From Trebonia sp963795335 (GTDB lineage Bacteria > Actinomycetota > Actinomycetes > Streptosporangiales > Streptosporangiaceae): 64,000 nucleotides of DNA. The stretch lies in NCBI GenBank assembly GCA_963795335.1, contig CAWCHI010000010.1:434001-498000 (forward strand). The letters are read 5' to 3'. Below the pieces are notes generated by a model that was given only the letters and a program-made list of their open reading frames with translations, made no database searches and had not been told where the DNA came from. This document shows, one piece after another, positions 9,187 through 18,070 of this stretch. A program made the translations under genes and the position numbers. The stretch's first letter is position 1. The number at the start of each line of letters is the position of its first letter.

Positions 9187-9891
9187 CTAGCCGAACGCAG
9201 GGAACGCGGCCGCCCGGTCGCCGAGGAAGTCCGCGCTCGGCGTCGTCCAGCGGCAGCCGCCCGGTGCCCTTGAGCAGGTACCGTCCGGCGTCCAGGCCAT
9301 CGGGCGGGCTGGCGCCGCCGGTGAGCTCGTCGATCGTGCGCAGCGCCAGCGCGAGCGCGTCATCGCCGGGGGCGAGCCGGTCCCCGGACAGGTACGCGGT
9401 CAGGTCGAGCTGGTGGATCACCCACTCGACGGTCCACATGGCCAGGATGTCCTCCGCCGCCATGACATGGCCCTGGAGCCGGAACAGGCCCGCTGGCGCC
9501 TGGCGGCTCATCCCCGCCGCCTGCCGGGCGGTGGCGGCGAAGTGCCGCCGCAGGCTGCCGGCGGTCGCGTAGGCGCTGCCGGCCGCCCAGTAGTACCGGG
9601 TCTGCCCGTAGGCGGCCGGCTCCGCCCCGGCCGGGAAGTCCCGCCAGTAGCTCACGTAGTCCCGGTCGGCCGCGTCGCCCGGCTTCGCCGGGCTCGGCGC
9701 AGCTGGCCGCGTGCTCGTCCAGGCCCTGAGCGGCAGTGCGCCAGCAGGTGGGCCGCCAGCCAGCCGGCGCACAGCGTGGGCGCGACCAGGTCGGAGTCGC
9801 TCAGCCCGGCCACCACGGCCGCCAGCCGCTCGACCTGCCGGGCCGCGATCTCCCTGATCTCCCCGGGCAGCCGCTCGTTCACGCTGGCCAC
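9187..9891 (-). CDS. mycothiol-dependent maleylpyruvate isomerase-like (DinB fold), frameshifted
   Basis: A TIGR03083-type protein. N-terminal piece: VERLAAVVAGLSDSDLVAPT and LCAGWLAAHLLAH, the first metal-binding helix. Main piece: DYVSYWRDFPAG, AYGQTRYYWAAG, AMWTVEWVIHQLDLT with the second and third His/Glu ligands, ending near LLKGTGRLPLDDAER. The true C terminus after a shift reads DFLGDRAAAFPAFG and ends at 9187. At least two indels (near 9230 and 9700) are required. Members use mycothiol or related thiols for isomerase or transferase reactions; the substrate is unknown. Confidence 0.65.
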
Positions 9892-9970
9892 TCTAGCCGC
9901 GCTCTTCCGGGGACTCCCTCAGGCCTCGGCGCCCTGCTCACCCGCCGTGCCGTCCTGGCCCCGACGCCGG

Positions 9971-10052
9971 TTAGCGCGGAAATTCCGCTCACCGCGGTAA
10001 AAAAGCGTCTCATGCGGACGCTTTTCTTCCGCGCTGCGCAAAGGATCCGCGT
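9971..10052 (-). terminator. lipA intrinsic terminator and hairpin repeat, copy 2
   Basis: On the minus strand the sequence forms a perfect 9-bp stem, AAAAGCGTC / GACGCTTTT, with a 7-base loop, followed by a run of T: a textbook intrinsic terminator just after lipA. The core GCGGTAAAAAAGCGT and the surrounding CGCGGA blocks are shared with 1804-1880. Confidence 0.75.
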
Positions 10053-10073
10053 TGTGCGCGGCGGCCGCCGCCG

Positions 10074-11021
10074 TCAGCTGGCCGGCGCGGCCGCGCGCTG
10101 CTCCATCGCCTGGGCATAGAGCTGGCCCGCCCGGTAAGACGACCGGACCAGCGGCCCCGACATGACGCCCGCGAACCCCAGCGCCAGCGCTTCCTCGCGC
10201 AGCCCGACGAATTCGTCCGGGTGCACCCAGCGGTCGACCGGGTGGTGCCGGGACGAGGGCCGCAGGTACTGGGTGATGGTCAGCAGGTCGACCCCGGCTG
10301 AGCGCAGGTCGGCCAGGGCCGGGGCGATCTCGTCGCGGGTCTCGCCCATGCCCAGGATCAGGTTGGACTTCGTCACCATCCCGGCCTCGCGGGCCTGGCG
10401 GAGCACGTCGAGCGAGCGCTCGTAGCGGAATCCGGGGCGGATCCGGCGGAAGATCCGCGGCACCGTCTCCAGGTTGTGCGCGAACACCTCCGGCCTGGCG
10501 CTGAACACCTCGGCCAGCTGGGCGGGCTCGGCGTTGAAGTCCGGCACCAGCAGCTCGACCTTGCAGCCGGGCACGGCCGCGTGGATCTCCCGCGCGGTCT
10601 GCGCGTAGAGCCAGGCCCCGCCGTCGGGCTGGTCGTCGCGCGCAACCCCGGTAACGGTGGCGTAGCGCAGGCCCATGGCCGCGACCGACTCGGCCACCCG
10701 GCGCGGCTCGTCGCGGTCGAGCGGCAGCGGCTTACCCGTGTCGATCTGGCAGAAGTCACACCGCCGGGTGCACTGGTCGCCGCCAATGAGGAAGGTCGCC
10801 TCGCGGTCTTCCCAGCACTCGAAGATGTTGGGGCAGCCCGCCTCCTGGCAGACCGTGTGCAGTCCCTCGGCCTTCACCAGCCGCTGCAGCGCGGTGTACT
10901 CCGGGCCGGTGCGGACCCTGGTTTTGATCCACGGCGGCTTCCGCTCGATCGGCGTCTCGGCGTTGCGCGCCTCGAGCCGCAGCATCCGCCGTCCTTCTGG
11001 GGCCAGCTCCGTGTTCACCAC
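10074..11021 (-). CDS. lipA: lipoyl synthase
   Basis: Radical-SAM enzyme that inserts two sulfurs into the octanoyl group on lipoyl domains. Both Fe-S clusters are visible: C-x4-C-x5-C in CQEAGCPNIFECW (auxiliary cluster) and C-x3-C-x2-C in CTRRCDFCQID (radical-SAM cluster). Also seen are VTGVARDDQPDGGA, HNLETVPRIFRRIRPGF, and SGPLVRSSYRAG carrying the conserved C-terminal RSSY. The 315-residue length is normal and the gene is intact. The start is one of two adjacent GTG codons. It is transcribed after lipB, and supplies the cofactor for the E2 subunit encoded at 15-16.6 kb. Confidence 0.95.
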   Translation of the reverse strand: MVNTELAPEGRRMLRLEARNAETPIERKPPWIKTRVRTGPEYTALQRLVKAEGLHTVCQEAGCPNIFECWEDREATFLIGGDQCTRRCDFCQIDTGKPLPLDRDEPRRVAESVAAMGLRYATVTGVARDDQPDGGAWLYAQTAREIHAAVPGCKVELLVPDFNAEPAQLAEVFSARPEVFAHNLETVPRIFRRIRPGFRYERSLDVLRQAREAGMVTKSNLILGMGETRDEIAPALADLRSAGVDLLTITQYLRPSSRHHPVDRWVHPDEFVGLREEALALGFAGVMSGPLVRSSYRAGQLYAQAMEQRAAAPAS

Positions 11022-11046
11022 CCCTCCAATTTACGTCCCGCCGCCC

Positions 11047-11132
11047 GTGACCCGTCCCCGCCGGCCGGCCCGTCCCCGCCCGTGACCCGTCCCCGCCGGG
11101 CCGTCCCGTCCCGCCAGTGACCCGTCCCCGCG
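11047..11132. repeat. 35-bp tandem repeat between lipB and lipA
   Basis: The 15-base string GTGACCCGTCCCCGC begins at 11047, 11082 and 11117, an exact 35-base period, with partly conserved CCGTCCC spacers. It occupies about half of the 175-base gap between lipB and lipA. Confidence 0.7.
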
Positions 11133-11196
11133 ACCGAACTCGAACGAGCCGGGCACCCGCGCGTGGTCCGGATAACAGCAAGAAGCGCGGAGCGCG

Positions 11197-11898
11197 CTAG
11201 GCGGCCGCGGCGAGCAGCGGCGTCACCGTGTGGATGCGCCGCCAGGCACGGTAGCCGAGCGCCCCCGCCAGGTGCCGCTCGAGCAGCGGGGTCACGTCGC
11301 CTACCGACACCAGGATGCCGGTCTCGGCCGTGAGCGATGTCACCCCGGCGTCCTTGATGCCGCACGGCACGATGCGGTCGAACCAGGACAGGTCGCAGTC
11401 GCAGTTGAGCGCCAGGCCGTGCATGGTGACCCCGCGGGCGACGCGGGCGCCGATCGCGCCGACCTTCCGCTCCGGCCGCCCGCCCGAGGCCGGGATCCAG
11501 GCGCCTGACCGTCCCTCGACCCGGGTGGCGTGCAGCCCGAACTCGGTGCAGACCCGGATCATGGCCTCCTCCAGGCCGCGCACGTAGGCGACCACGTCGA
11601 GCGGCTCGGTCAGCTTGATGACCGGGTAGGCGGTCAGCTGCCCGGGCCCGTGCCAGGTGATCTTGCCGCCCCGGTCGACGTCGATCACCGGCGCCCCGGG
11701 GTCGCCGACCGGCCGGTCGGACACGGCCGTGCGCTTACCGGCTGTATACACCGGCGTATGCTCGAGTAGCAGGCAGCTATCGGGGACCTCGCCGCTGACC
11801 CGTCGCCCGTGCACCGCGCGCTGCATGTCCCACCCCTGGACATAGTCCACGGCGTCCGACCCGAAGCCTGCGTGCGCGTAAACGAGTTCAGCATCCAC
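11197..11898 (-). CDS. lipB: lipoyl(octanoyl) transferase
   Basis: Transfers octanoate from acyl carrier protein to the lysine of lipoyl domains. Seen: LLLEHTPVYTAGKR near residue 44, RGGKITWHGPGQLTAYP (the conserved substrate tunnel motif), the catalytic lysine in RKVGAIGARV and the catalytic cysteine in IVPCGIKDAGVTSL. The protein is 233 residues, typical of actinobacterial LipB. The ATG start leads directly into the family. It precedes lipA on the same strand, so the pair forms the usual lipoate-synthesis unit. Confidence 0.95.
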   Translation of the reverse strand: MDAELVYAHAGFGSDAVDYVQGWDMQRAVHGRRVSGEVPDSCLLLEHTPVYTAGKRTAVSDRPVGDPGAPVIDVDRGGKITWHGPGQLTAYPVIKLTEPLDVVAYVRGLEEAMIRVCTEFGLHATRVEGRSGAWIPASGGRPERKVGAIGARVARGVTMHGLALNCDCDLSWFDRIVPCGIKDAGVTSLTAETGILVSVGDVTPLLERHLAGALGYRAWRRIHTVTPLLAAAA

Positions 11899-11954
11899 GA
11901 CAACGAGACTACGACTCGTGTGAGACCACCGCGTCGGCTGGGAACAACCAAAAC

Positions 11955-12596
11955 GTGATCAATGAGGACGACCTGAGGGAGATGAGCGCGACCGAGCGCC
12001 GCGAGCTGGCGCGCTCCCTCGCCTCGATCGACTACCCCCGCCCCTTGCTGGGCGTTTACCTGTCACGGGGGCGCAAGCTCGGCTTCCTCGTCTCGCTGCT
12101 GTGCTGCCTGGTCCTGGCCGGCTGGATCGTCGTCCTCGGCCTCACGCTGCACCGCTCCTTCCACGCCCACTACTGGCGCGCGGCCTGGGTCGGGTTCGAC
12201 GTCATCCTGCTGCTCGCGTTCGCGGCCACCGGCTGGGCGTTCTGGCGCGGCCGCCAGATCGTCATCGCCTGCCTGCTGGTCACCGGGACGCTGCTGTGCT
12301 GCGACGCCTGGTTCGACGTCATCCTCGACCTTGGCACGCGGTCCATCTGGGGCAGCGTCGCCTCGGCCGTCTTCGTGGAGCTGCCGCTCGCGTTCCTGAT
12401 GTTCCACGGCGCCCGCCGCCTGATCCGGCTGTCGGCCCTGGTCGCGGTCAGCGAGACGGCAGCCGGCGAGGGCGAGCCGTGCGACCCGGGGCAACTCGAG
12501 GAGGACAGCCTGCCGCCGCTGTGGCGGATCCCGTTGTTCGGCTTGCGCGGCACGGTCCGCAACTCGGTGCCGCGGCAGGCATCGAATTCACGGTAG
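11955..12596 (+). CDS. four-helix membrane protein of unknown function
   Basis: A 213-residue protein. After a charged N terminus (MSATERRELARSLASIDYP) there are four hydrophobic segments: around residues 44-66 (LVSLLCCLVLAGWIVVLGLT), 77-97, 102-120 and 132-152, then a cytoplasmic acidic tail. The helices resemble a family of conserved actinobacterial membrane proteins next to lipB, but I recognise no named domain. The start codon is GTG or ATG near GAACAACCAAAACGTG and lies 56 bases from the divergent lipB start. Confidence 0.65.
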   Translation: MINEDDLREMSATERRELARSLASIDYPRPLLGVYLSRGRKLGFLVSLLCCLVLAGWIVVLGLTLHRSFHAHYWRAAWVGFDVILLLAFAATGWAFWRGRQIVIACLLVTGTLLCCDAWFDVILDLGTRSIWGSVASAVFVELPLAFLMFHGARRLIRLSALVAVSETAAGEGEPCDPGQLEEDSLPPLWRIPLFGLRGTVRNSVPRQASNSR

Positions 12597-12680
12597 CGGC
12601 GCAGCACCCCCTCGTTCGGGGCCCTCAACCCCCGCGGCCGCCGTAGACCCGCAGCTGGCGGGCGGCATAACCTCAGGGCC

Positions 12681-13560
12681 ATGGCTACCGATTTCACCGA
12701 GGAAACCGCGGCGGATGCCGTCATCGAGTCCTTCGGGGCGCAGACTGACCCGCGGCTGCGTGAGATCCTCACCGCGCTCGTGCGGCACCTGCACGCGTTC
12801 GCGCGCGACGTCGAGCTGACGATCCCGGAGTGGGAGAAGGCGATCGACTTCCTGACCCGGGTGGGGCACAAGAGCGATGACGAGCGCCAGGAGTTCATCC
12901 TGCTGTCGGACGTCCTCGGGCTGTCGATGCTGATCGAGACGATCTCCAACCGCAAGTTCGGCGTGGCCACCGAGTCGACCGTGCTGGGGCCGTTCCACGT
13001 GGTGGAGTCGCCGGTGCGCGACCTCGGCGACGACATCGACCTGGTGAAAGACCCCGGCGCGACCCCGTGCGTGGTCACCGGCCGGGTCGTGTCGGTCGAC
13101 GGCACCCCACTCCCGCACGCCCGCATCGACGTGTGGCAGGCCAACGACCAGGGCTTCTACGACGTGCAGCAGCCCGGCGTGCAGCCGCGCGCCAACGGCC
13201 GGGGCCTGTTCACGGCGGGCGAGGACGGGACCTTCTGGTTCCGCACCATCGTGCCGAGCTACTACCCGATCCCGACCGACGGCCCGGTGGGCGAGCTGCT
13301 GCTGGCGACCGGCCGGCACGCGTTCCGCCCGGCTCACATCCACTTCATCGTCACCGCCCCCGGGCACCGCGCGCTGACCACGCACATCTTCGTCGCCGGG
13401 AGCGAGTACATCGAGTCCGACACGGTCTTCGCGGTCAAGCAGTCCCTGGTCGTCGACTTCGAGGAGGTCACCGACGAGGCGCCTGGCGGCCAAGTGGAAC
13501 GTCGGCCGGGTGCCGTTCCGGCACGCCAGCTTCGACATCGTGCTGCAGCCGGAATCCTGA
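12681..13560 (+). CDS. intradiol ring-cleavage dioxygenase (hydroxyquinol/catechol 1,2-dioxygenase), one frameshift
   Basis: A non-haem Fe(III) dioxygenase that opens catechol-type rings between the hydroxyls. Seen: an N-terminal dimerisation domain (residues 1-100), STVLGPFHV, GRVVSVDGTPLPHARIDVWQ (the catechol-dioxygenase signature), GFYDVQQPG with one Tyr ligand, FRTIVPSYYPIPTDGPVG with another, and RPAHIHFIV with the two His ligands. Both Tyr and both His ligands are present. After about residue 268 one indel near 13485 shifts the frame; restored, it reads LAAKWNVGRVPFRHASFDIV and ends at 13560. Hydroxyquinol dioxygenases carry this long N-terminal domain, so hydroxyquinol is the best substrate guess. 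Confidence 0.85.
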
Positions 13561-13643
13561 CCGCCCCGCGCGGAAAACCATGCCGGGCAAAGCGAACGTC
13601 GCCAACTAGCCCTCACTGGCCTCGGTCCCGTGATTGGACGTGG

Positions 13644-13934
13644 TTAGCGACCCTCGGGGGGCGGAAACCACGTCCGATCGCGAGCGCGCCGCTGAAGCGA
13701 CGTCAGCCGCGCGATCAGCCCGAACGGGGCATCCAGGCGGAATTCGACGCCGTCGGCGCCCACGGTTACCGTCCCGTGCCCACGAAACCCGGTGAATCCC
13801 CAGCCCCTGACGTCGAGCCCGGCGGCGAACACCGTCGTCGCGGCAGCAGTGCCTTCGCTGGTCATGGGTTCTCCGCTCGCCGCGAGCCGGCGCCGTCTGA
13901 CAATGGCGGCGAGCACGCCACCGGCAAGGTTCAT
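13644..13934 (-). CDS. small hypothetical protein
   Basis: A 96-codon frame, or 73 codons if it starts at the internal ATG (TSEGTAAATTVFAAG). It encodes a glycine/valine-rich middle, GFRGHGTVTVGADGVEFRLD, that could be a small beta-sheet protein, and a basic end. No family is recognised. The codon pattern and its fit between the dioxygenase and the epimerase make a real gene possible but not certain. Confidence 0.35.
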   Translation of the reverse strand: MNLAGGVLAAIVRRRRLAASGEPMTSEGTAAATTVFAAGLDVRGWGFTGFRGHGTVTVGADGVEFRLDAPFGLIARLTSLQRRARDRTWFPPPEGR

Positions 13935-13973
13935 CGGGGCGAGACATTACCGGACGAGCGGTACGGGGCGACG

Positions 13974-14914
13974 TCAGCGGGGCAACTCGGCGGCCAGGGC
14001 GGCGCTGATGACGGGGGAGGTGAAGGTGAAGCCGGCCTGCTGCAGCCGCCCGGGCAGCACCCGGGAGCTGGTCAGCAGCTCCGACGCCGACTCGCCAAGG
14101 CCGAGCCTCAGCAGCGGGGCGGGAACCCGCAGCCACCGCAGGTCGGGCCGGTGGCAGGCGTGCAGCAGCGCCGCCGTCAGCTCGTCGTTGGTGACCGGGT
14201 TGGGCGCGGTCAGGTTGTACGGGCCGCTGCGGCCGTCCGCGCCCGGACCGTCGAGCAGGAAGCGGATCGCGCGGACCTCGTCCGTCAGCGAGATCCAGCT
14301 CATCGCCTGGTGGCCGTCACCGAACCGGGGCAGCAGGCCGAGCCGGGCCGGCGGCGAGCAACTTCGCCAGCACCGCCGCCGCCGGAGCCCAGGACCAGGC
14401 CGCTGCGCAGGTGCGCGACCCGGATCCCGGCCTGGCGGGCGGGGTCGGCCGCGGCCTCCCAGTCGTGCTACCAGGCGGGACAGGAACGCCTTGCCCGCCG
14501 GGGCGTCTTCGGTGACCTCCCGGCCGCCGGTGTCGCCGTACCAGCCGATGGCCGAGGCGGCGATCAGCGCCGCCGGGCGCGGCTGGGTCGCCGCGAGCGC
14601 GGCGGCCAGGCTCCGGGTGGCGAGGACCCGGCTGGCCCGGATCTCCGCCTTGTAGGCGGCCGTCCAGCGGTGATCGCCGACCCCGCGCCGGCCAGGTGCA
14701 CGACCGCGTCGACCCCGCGACAGCGGCGGGTCGCCCGCGTCGGCCGCCCGCGGGTCCCAGCGCACCTCGTTGAGTGGCTCGGCTCGCCGCCGCGCGGCGG
14801 CCGCCTGACGAGCCGGACGACCTGATGGCCGTCGGCCCGCAGGCTGGCCGTCAGCGCGGTACCGATCAGCCCGGACGAGCCGGTGACCGCTACCTTCATC
14901 GGCCCGCTCGCCAC
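13974..14914 (-). CDS. TIGR01777 family NAD(P)-binding epimerase, frameshifted
   Basis: An extended-SDR-type protein of the YfcH/SulA-like TIGR01777 family. Seen in successive frames: MKVAVTGSSGLIGTAL (Rossmann glycine motif), HQVVRLVRRPPR, then VRWDPRAADAG, SAIGWYGDTGG (family YG motif), GDGHQAMSWISLTDEVRAI, NLTAPNPVTNDELTAAL, and SELLTSSRVLPGRLQQAGF at the C terminus, which is the conserved DUF1731 tail. At least three indels (near 14400, 14480 and 14690-14770) break the frame. The start is either 14914 or the internal ATG at 14899. Role unknown; it commonly lies between sucB and lipB in actinobacteria. Confidence 0.7.
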
Positions 14915-14932
14915 GCTCTCACGGACGCGGGG

Positions 14933-16578
14933 TCAGAGGCCGAGGTCGGCCTCGAACGCGCCCTCCTCCAGCCGGTTCTTCACCGTGACCAGGAAGCGGG
15001 CGGCGTCGGCGCCGTCCACCAGCCGGTGGTCGTAGGTCAGCGCCAGGTAGACCATGGAGCGGACCGCGATGACCTCGCCCAGGGCCGGGTCCTCGACGAC
15101 CACCGCGCGCTTGACCACGCTGCCGACGCCGAGGATGCCGACCTGCGGCAGGTTGAGGATCGGGGTGTCGAACAGGGCGCCCCGGCTGCCGGTGTTGGTC
15201 AGCGTGAACGTGCCGCCGGACAGCTCGTCCGGGCCGACCTGGCCGTCCCTGGTGCGGGCGGCGAGGTCGGCGATCTTCCGGGCGAGGCCGCCGATGTTCA
15301 GGTCGCCCGCGCCGTGCACGACCGGCACCATCAGGCCGCGCTCGGTGTCGACCGCGATGCCGAGGTGCTCGGCGTCGTGGTAGGTGATCTCCTTGCGTCT
15401 CTTCGTTGATGACCGCGTTGAGCGCCGGGTGCATCTTCAGCGCCTCCACCGCGGCCTGGGCGAAGAACGGCAGGAAGGTCAGCTTGACGCCCTCGCGCGC
15501 CTGGAACGCTGCCTTGGCCCGCTCGCGGAGCCGGGCGATGTTGGTCACGTCCGCCTCGACCACGGTGGTGAGCTGGGCCGAGGTCTGCAGCGACTCCACC
15601 ATCCGCTTGGCGATGACCTGGCGCGGCCGCGACATCCGCTGGGTGGTGCCGCGCAGCGCGCGACGGCGACGATCGCCGGCCGGCTGGGCGACGGCGCCTG
15701 CGGGCTGGCGGCCGGGGCCGCGGCAGGCGCGGCGGGCGCGGGCGCGGCGGCGGCCTCGGCCGCCCGCGCTGGGCCCGGGCCGCTTCGAGGACGTCCTGCT
15801 TGCGGATGCGGCCGCCGACCCCGGTGCCCTCGATCGCCTCGAGCGGCACGCCGTGCTCGGCCGCGAGCTTGCGCACCAGCGGCGTCACGTACGGGGACTC
15901 GCCCGACGGCAGCGGCGTGGGCTCGGGGTAGGTCTCGTCCGTCTCCTCGTCGGCCGGCGTCGCCGGCGGCTGGGCCGCCGGGGCGGGAGCGGGCGGCGAG
16001 GGCGGGGCGTAGGAGGCGGCCGGGGCGGGGGCCGACGGCGGGGCGTAACCGGGCGCGGCGGGCGGCCGGGGCGGCTGGCGCCGGGGCTGGCGGCGTGCTC
16101 CAGGACCAGTTGCTCGACTGCGCCGACGAGCCGCCGTTGGCCGGCGCGGTCGCGCGGGGCCGCCGACGGCTCCGGCGGAGCGTAGGCCGGGCGCGGGCGG
16201 CGGCGGGGGCGCCTGCTGCGGGGGCGCCTGCGGCGGGGCGGCCTGCTGCGCGGGGGCCTGCTGCTCGGGCGCGGGCGGGGCGGCCGGCTCCTGCGCTGGG
16301 GCGGCCGGGGCTGACCGGGGGCCGGGGCCTCGGCCGACTCGGAGTCCTCGATCACGGCCAGCTGGGCGCCGACGGCGACCGTCTCGTCCTCGTCGACCGC
16401 GATGCCGCGCAGGATCGCCGCTGGCGGGCGAGGGGATCTCGGTGTCCACCTTGTCCGTCGAGACCTCGAGGAGCGGCTCGTCCGCGTTGACCTGCTCGCC
16501 CTCCTTCTTCAGCCAGCGCGTGACGGTGCCCTCGGTGACACTCTCGCCGAGCTGGGGCATTACTACGGAGACCGACAT
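14933..16578 (-). CDS. sucB: 2-oxoacid dehydrogenase E2 (dihydrolipoamide acyltransferase), frameshifted
   Basis: E2 core of the pyruvate/2-oxoglutarate dehydrogenase complexes. Domains: one lipoyl domain at the N terminus (MPQLGESVTEGTVTRWLKKE, with the lipoylated Lys in STDKVDTEI), a long Ala/Pro linker, an E3-binding domain (PYVTPLVRKLAAEHGV and GTGVGGRIRKQDVL), and the catalytic domain (KRMVESLQTSAQLT, FLPFFAQAAVEALK, GTFTLTNTGSRGALFDTPI, and TYDHRLVDGADAARF containing the catalytic H-x3-D-G). Four or more indels split it, for example one extra base near 15403. The lipoyl cofactor would come from LipA/LipB encoded nearby, and lpdA lies immediately upstream. Confidence 0.85.
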
Positions 16579-16593
16579 GTTCGGGGTGACTCC

Positions 16594-18011
16594 TTAGGCG
16601 TGAAAGTGCAGTGGCTTGCCGGCGAGCGCCAGGTGCGCCTCGCCGATGATCTCCGACTGGGTGGGGTGCGGGTGGATGAGCGCCGCGACGTCGACCGGCT
16701 CCGCGTCCCAGTTGTAGATGAGCTGCGCCTCGGCGATGAGCTCGCCGACCCGGCTGCCGACCAGGTGCACGCCGAGGACCCGGCCTGGCTGGCCGCCCGG
16801 CTCCGACGGCGCCTCGGCGATCACCTTGGCCTGGCCCTGGGTCTGGAGGATGACGCTCTTGCCGTTGCCGCCGAGCGGGTAGTTCACCTCGACCACGGGG
16901 ATGCCGCGGGCAGCGGCCTGGGCCGCGGTGATGCCGACGGAGGCGACCTCGGGGTCGGAGTAGGTGATGCGCGGCACGCCGTCGTAGTCGATCGGCCGGA
17001 CGTCGAGGCCGCCGAGCCGCTCGGCGACCAAGATGCCCTCGGCAAAGCCCACGTGGGCAAGCTGCGGGTGGCGTTCCTCGGGATGACAGGTCACCGACGG
17101 CGGAGATGGTCGGCACCGCGGTCTGGCACAGCGGGTCCACGTCGACGAACCCGCGGGTCAGTGTGACCCCGTTCTCCTCGTAGCCGAGGCCGGCCGAGAC
17201 CGGGCCGCGGCCCACCGCCACCAGCAGCATCTCCGCTTCGAGCTGCTTGCCGTCGCCGAGGGTGACCCGCGACGCCCGCGTCGGTGTAGCTGACCGACTG
17301 GAACGGGGTGCCGAGCTCGAACGCGATGCCGCGCCGGCGGAACACCCGCTGCAGCACCTTGGCCGACGCCTCGTCTTCCAGCGGCAGCAGCTGCGGCGCC
17401 ATCTCGACGATCGTCACCTCGGCCCCGAACGAGCGCCAGACCGAGGCGAACTCGACCCCGATCACGCCGCCGCCGAGGATGATGACCGACTTGACGGCAC
17501 CCGGTCGAAGCCGCAGCGCGTCGTCGGAGGTGATGATGCGCTGCGCCGTCGATGCGCGAGCCCGGGCAGCGACCTCGGCACGGAGCCGGTGGCGAGCACC
17601 ACGTGGTCGCCGGTGTAGGTCGTCGCCGCCGACCGTCACCGAGGTCGGCGAGGCCAGCCGCCCGTCGCCGTAGATCACGTCGATCTTCCGGCTCGGCCAG
17701 GGTGCCCTGCAGGCCCTTCCACAGCCGCTCGACCACGCCCTGCTGGTAGGACAGCACCGCGGGCATCTCGATGCCCTCGAACGAGGTACTAGCACGCCGA
17801 ACTTCTCGCTCTCCCGGGAGGAGTCGGCGACCTCGGCCGCGTGCAGCAGCGCCTTGGTCGGGATGCAGCCGCGGTGCAGGCAGGTCCCGCCTACCTTGTC
17901 CTTCTCGATCAGGGCCACGCGCTTGCCAAACTCGGCCGCGCGCAGCGCGCAGGCGTAGCCGCCGCTGCCCCCGCCGAGGATGACGATGTCGTAATGGCCG
18001 CCCTCTGCCAC
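16594..18011 (-). CDS. lpdA: dihydrolipoyl dehydrogenase (E3), frameshifted
   Basis: Flavoprotein that reoxidises dihydrolipoamide in the 2-oxoacid dehydrogenase and glycine-cleavage complexes. Seen: FAD motif DIVILGGGSGGYACALRA at the N terminus, redox disulfide GGTCLHRGCIPTKAL, NAD motif VIILGGGVIGVEFASVW, then VGFAEGILVAERLGG, the dimer-interface strand RITYSDPEVASVG, and the active-site HPHPTQSE near the C terminus. All catalytic parts are present but spread over several frames; about five indels occur between 17090 and 17800. The start is 48 bases past the pepA stop, and sucB follows after 15 bases, so E3 and E2 are in one operon. Confidence 0.88.
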
Positions 18012-18070
18012 AGTTAACCCCTTTTCCGCTTACGCTCAGTGTCCCATCATGTCACTGCGGTTCACGCCGG

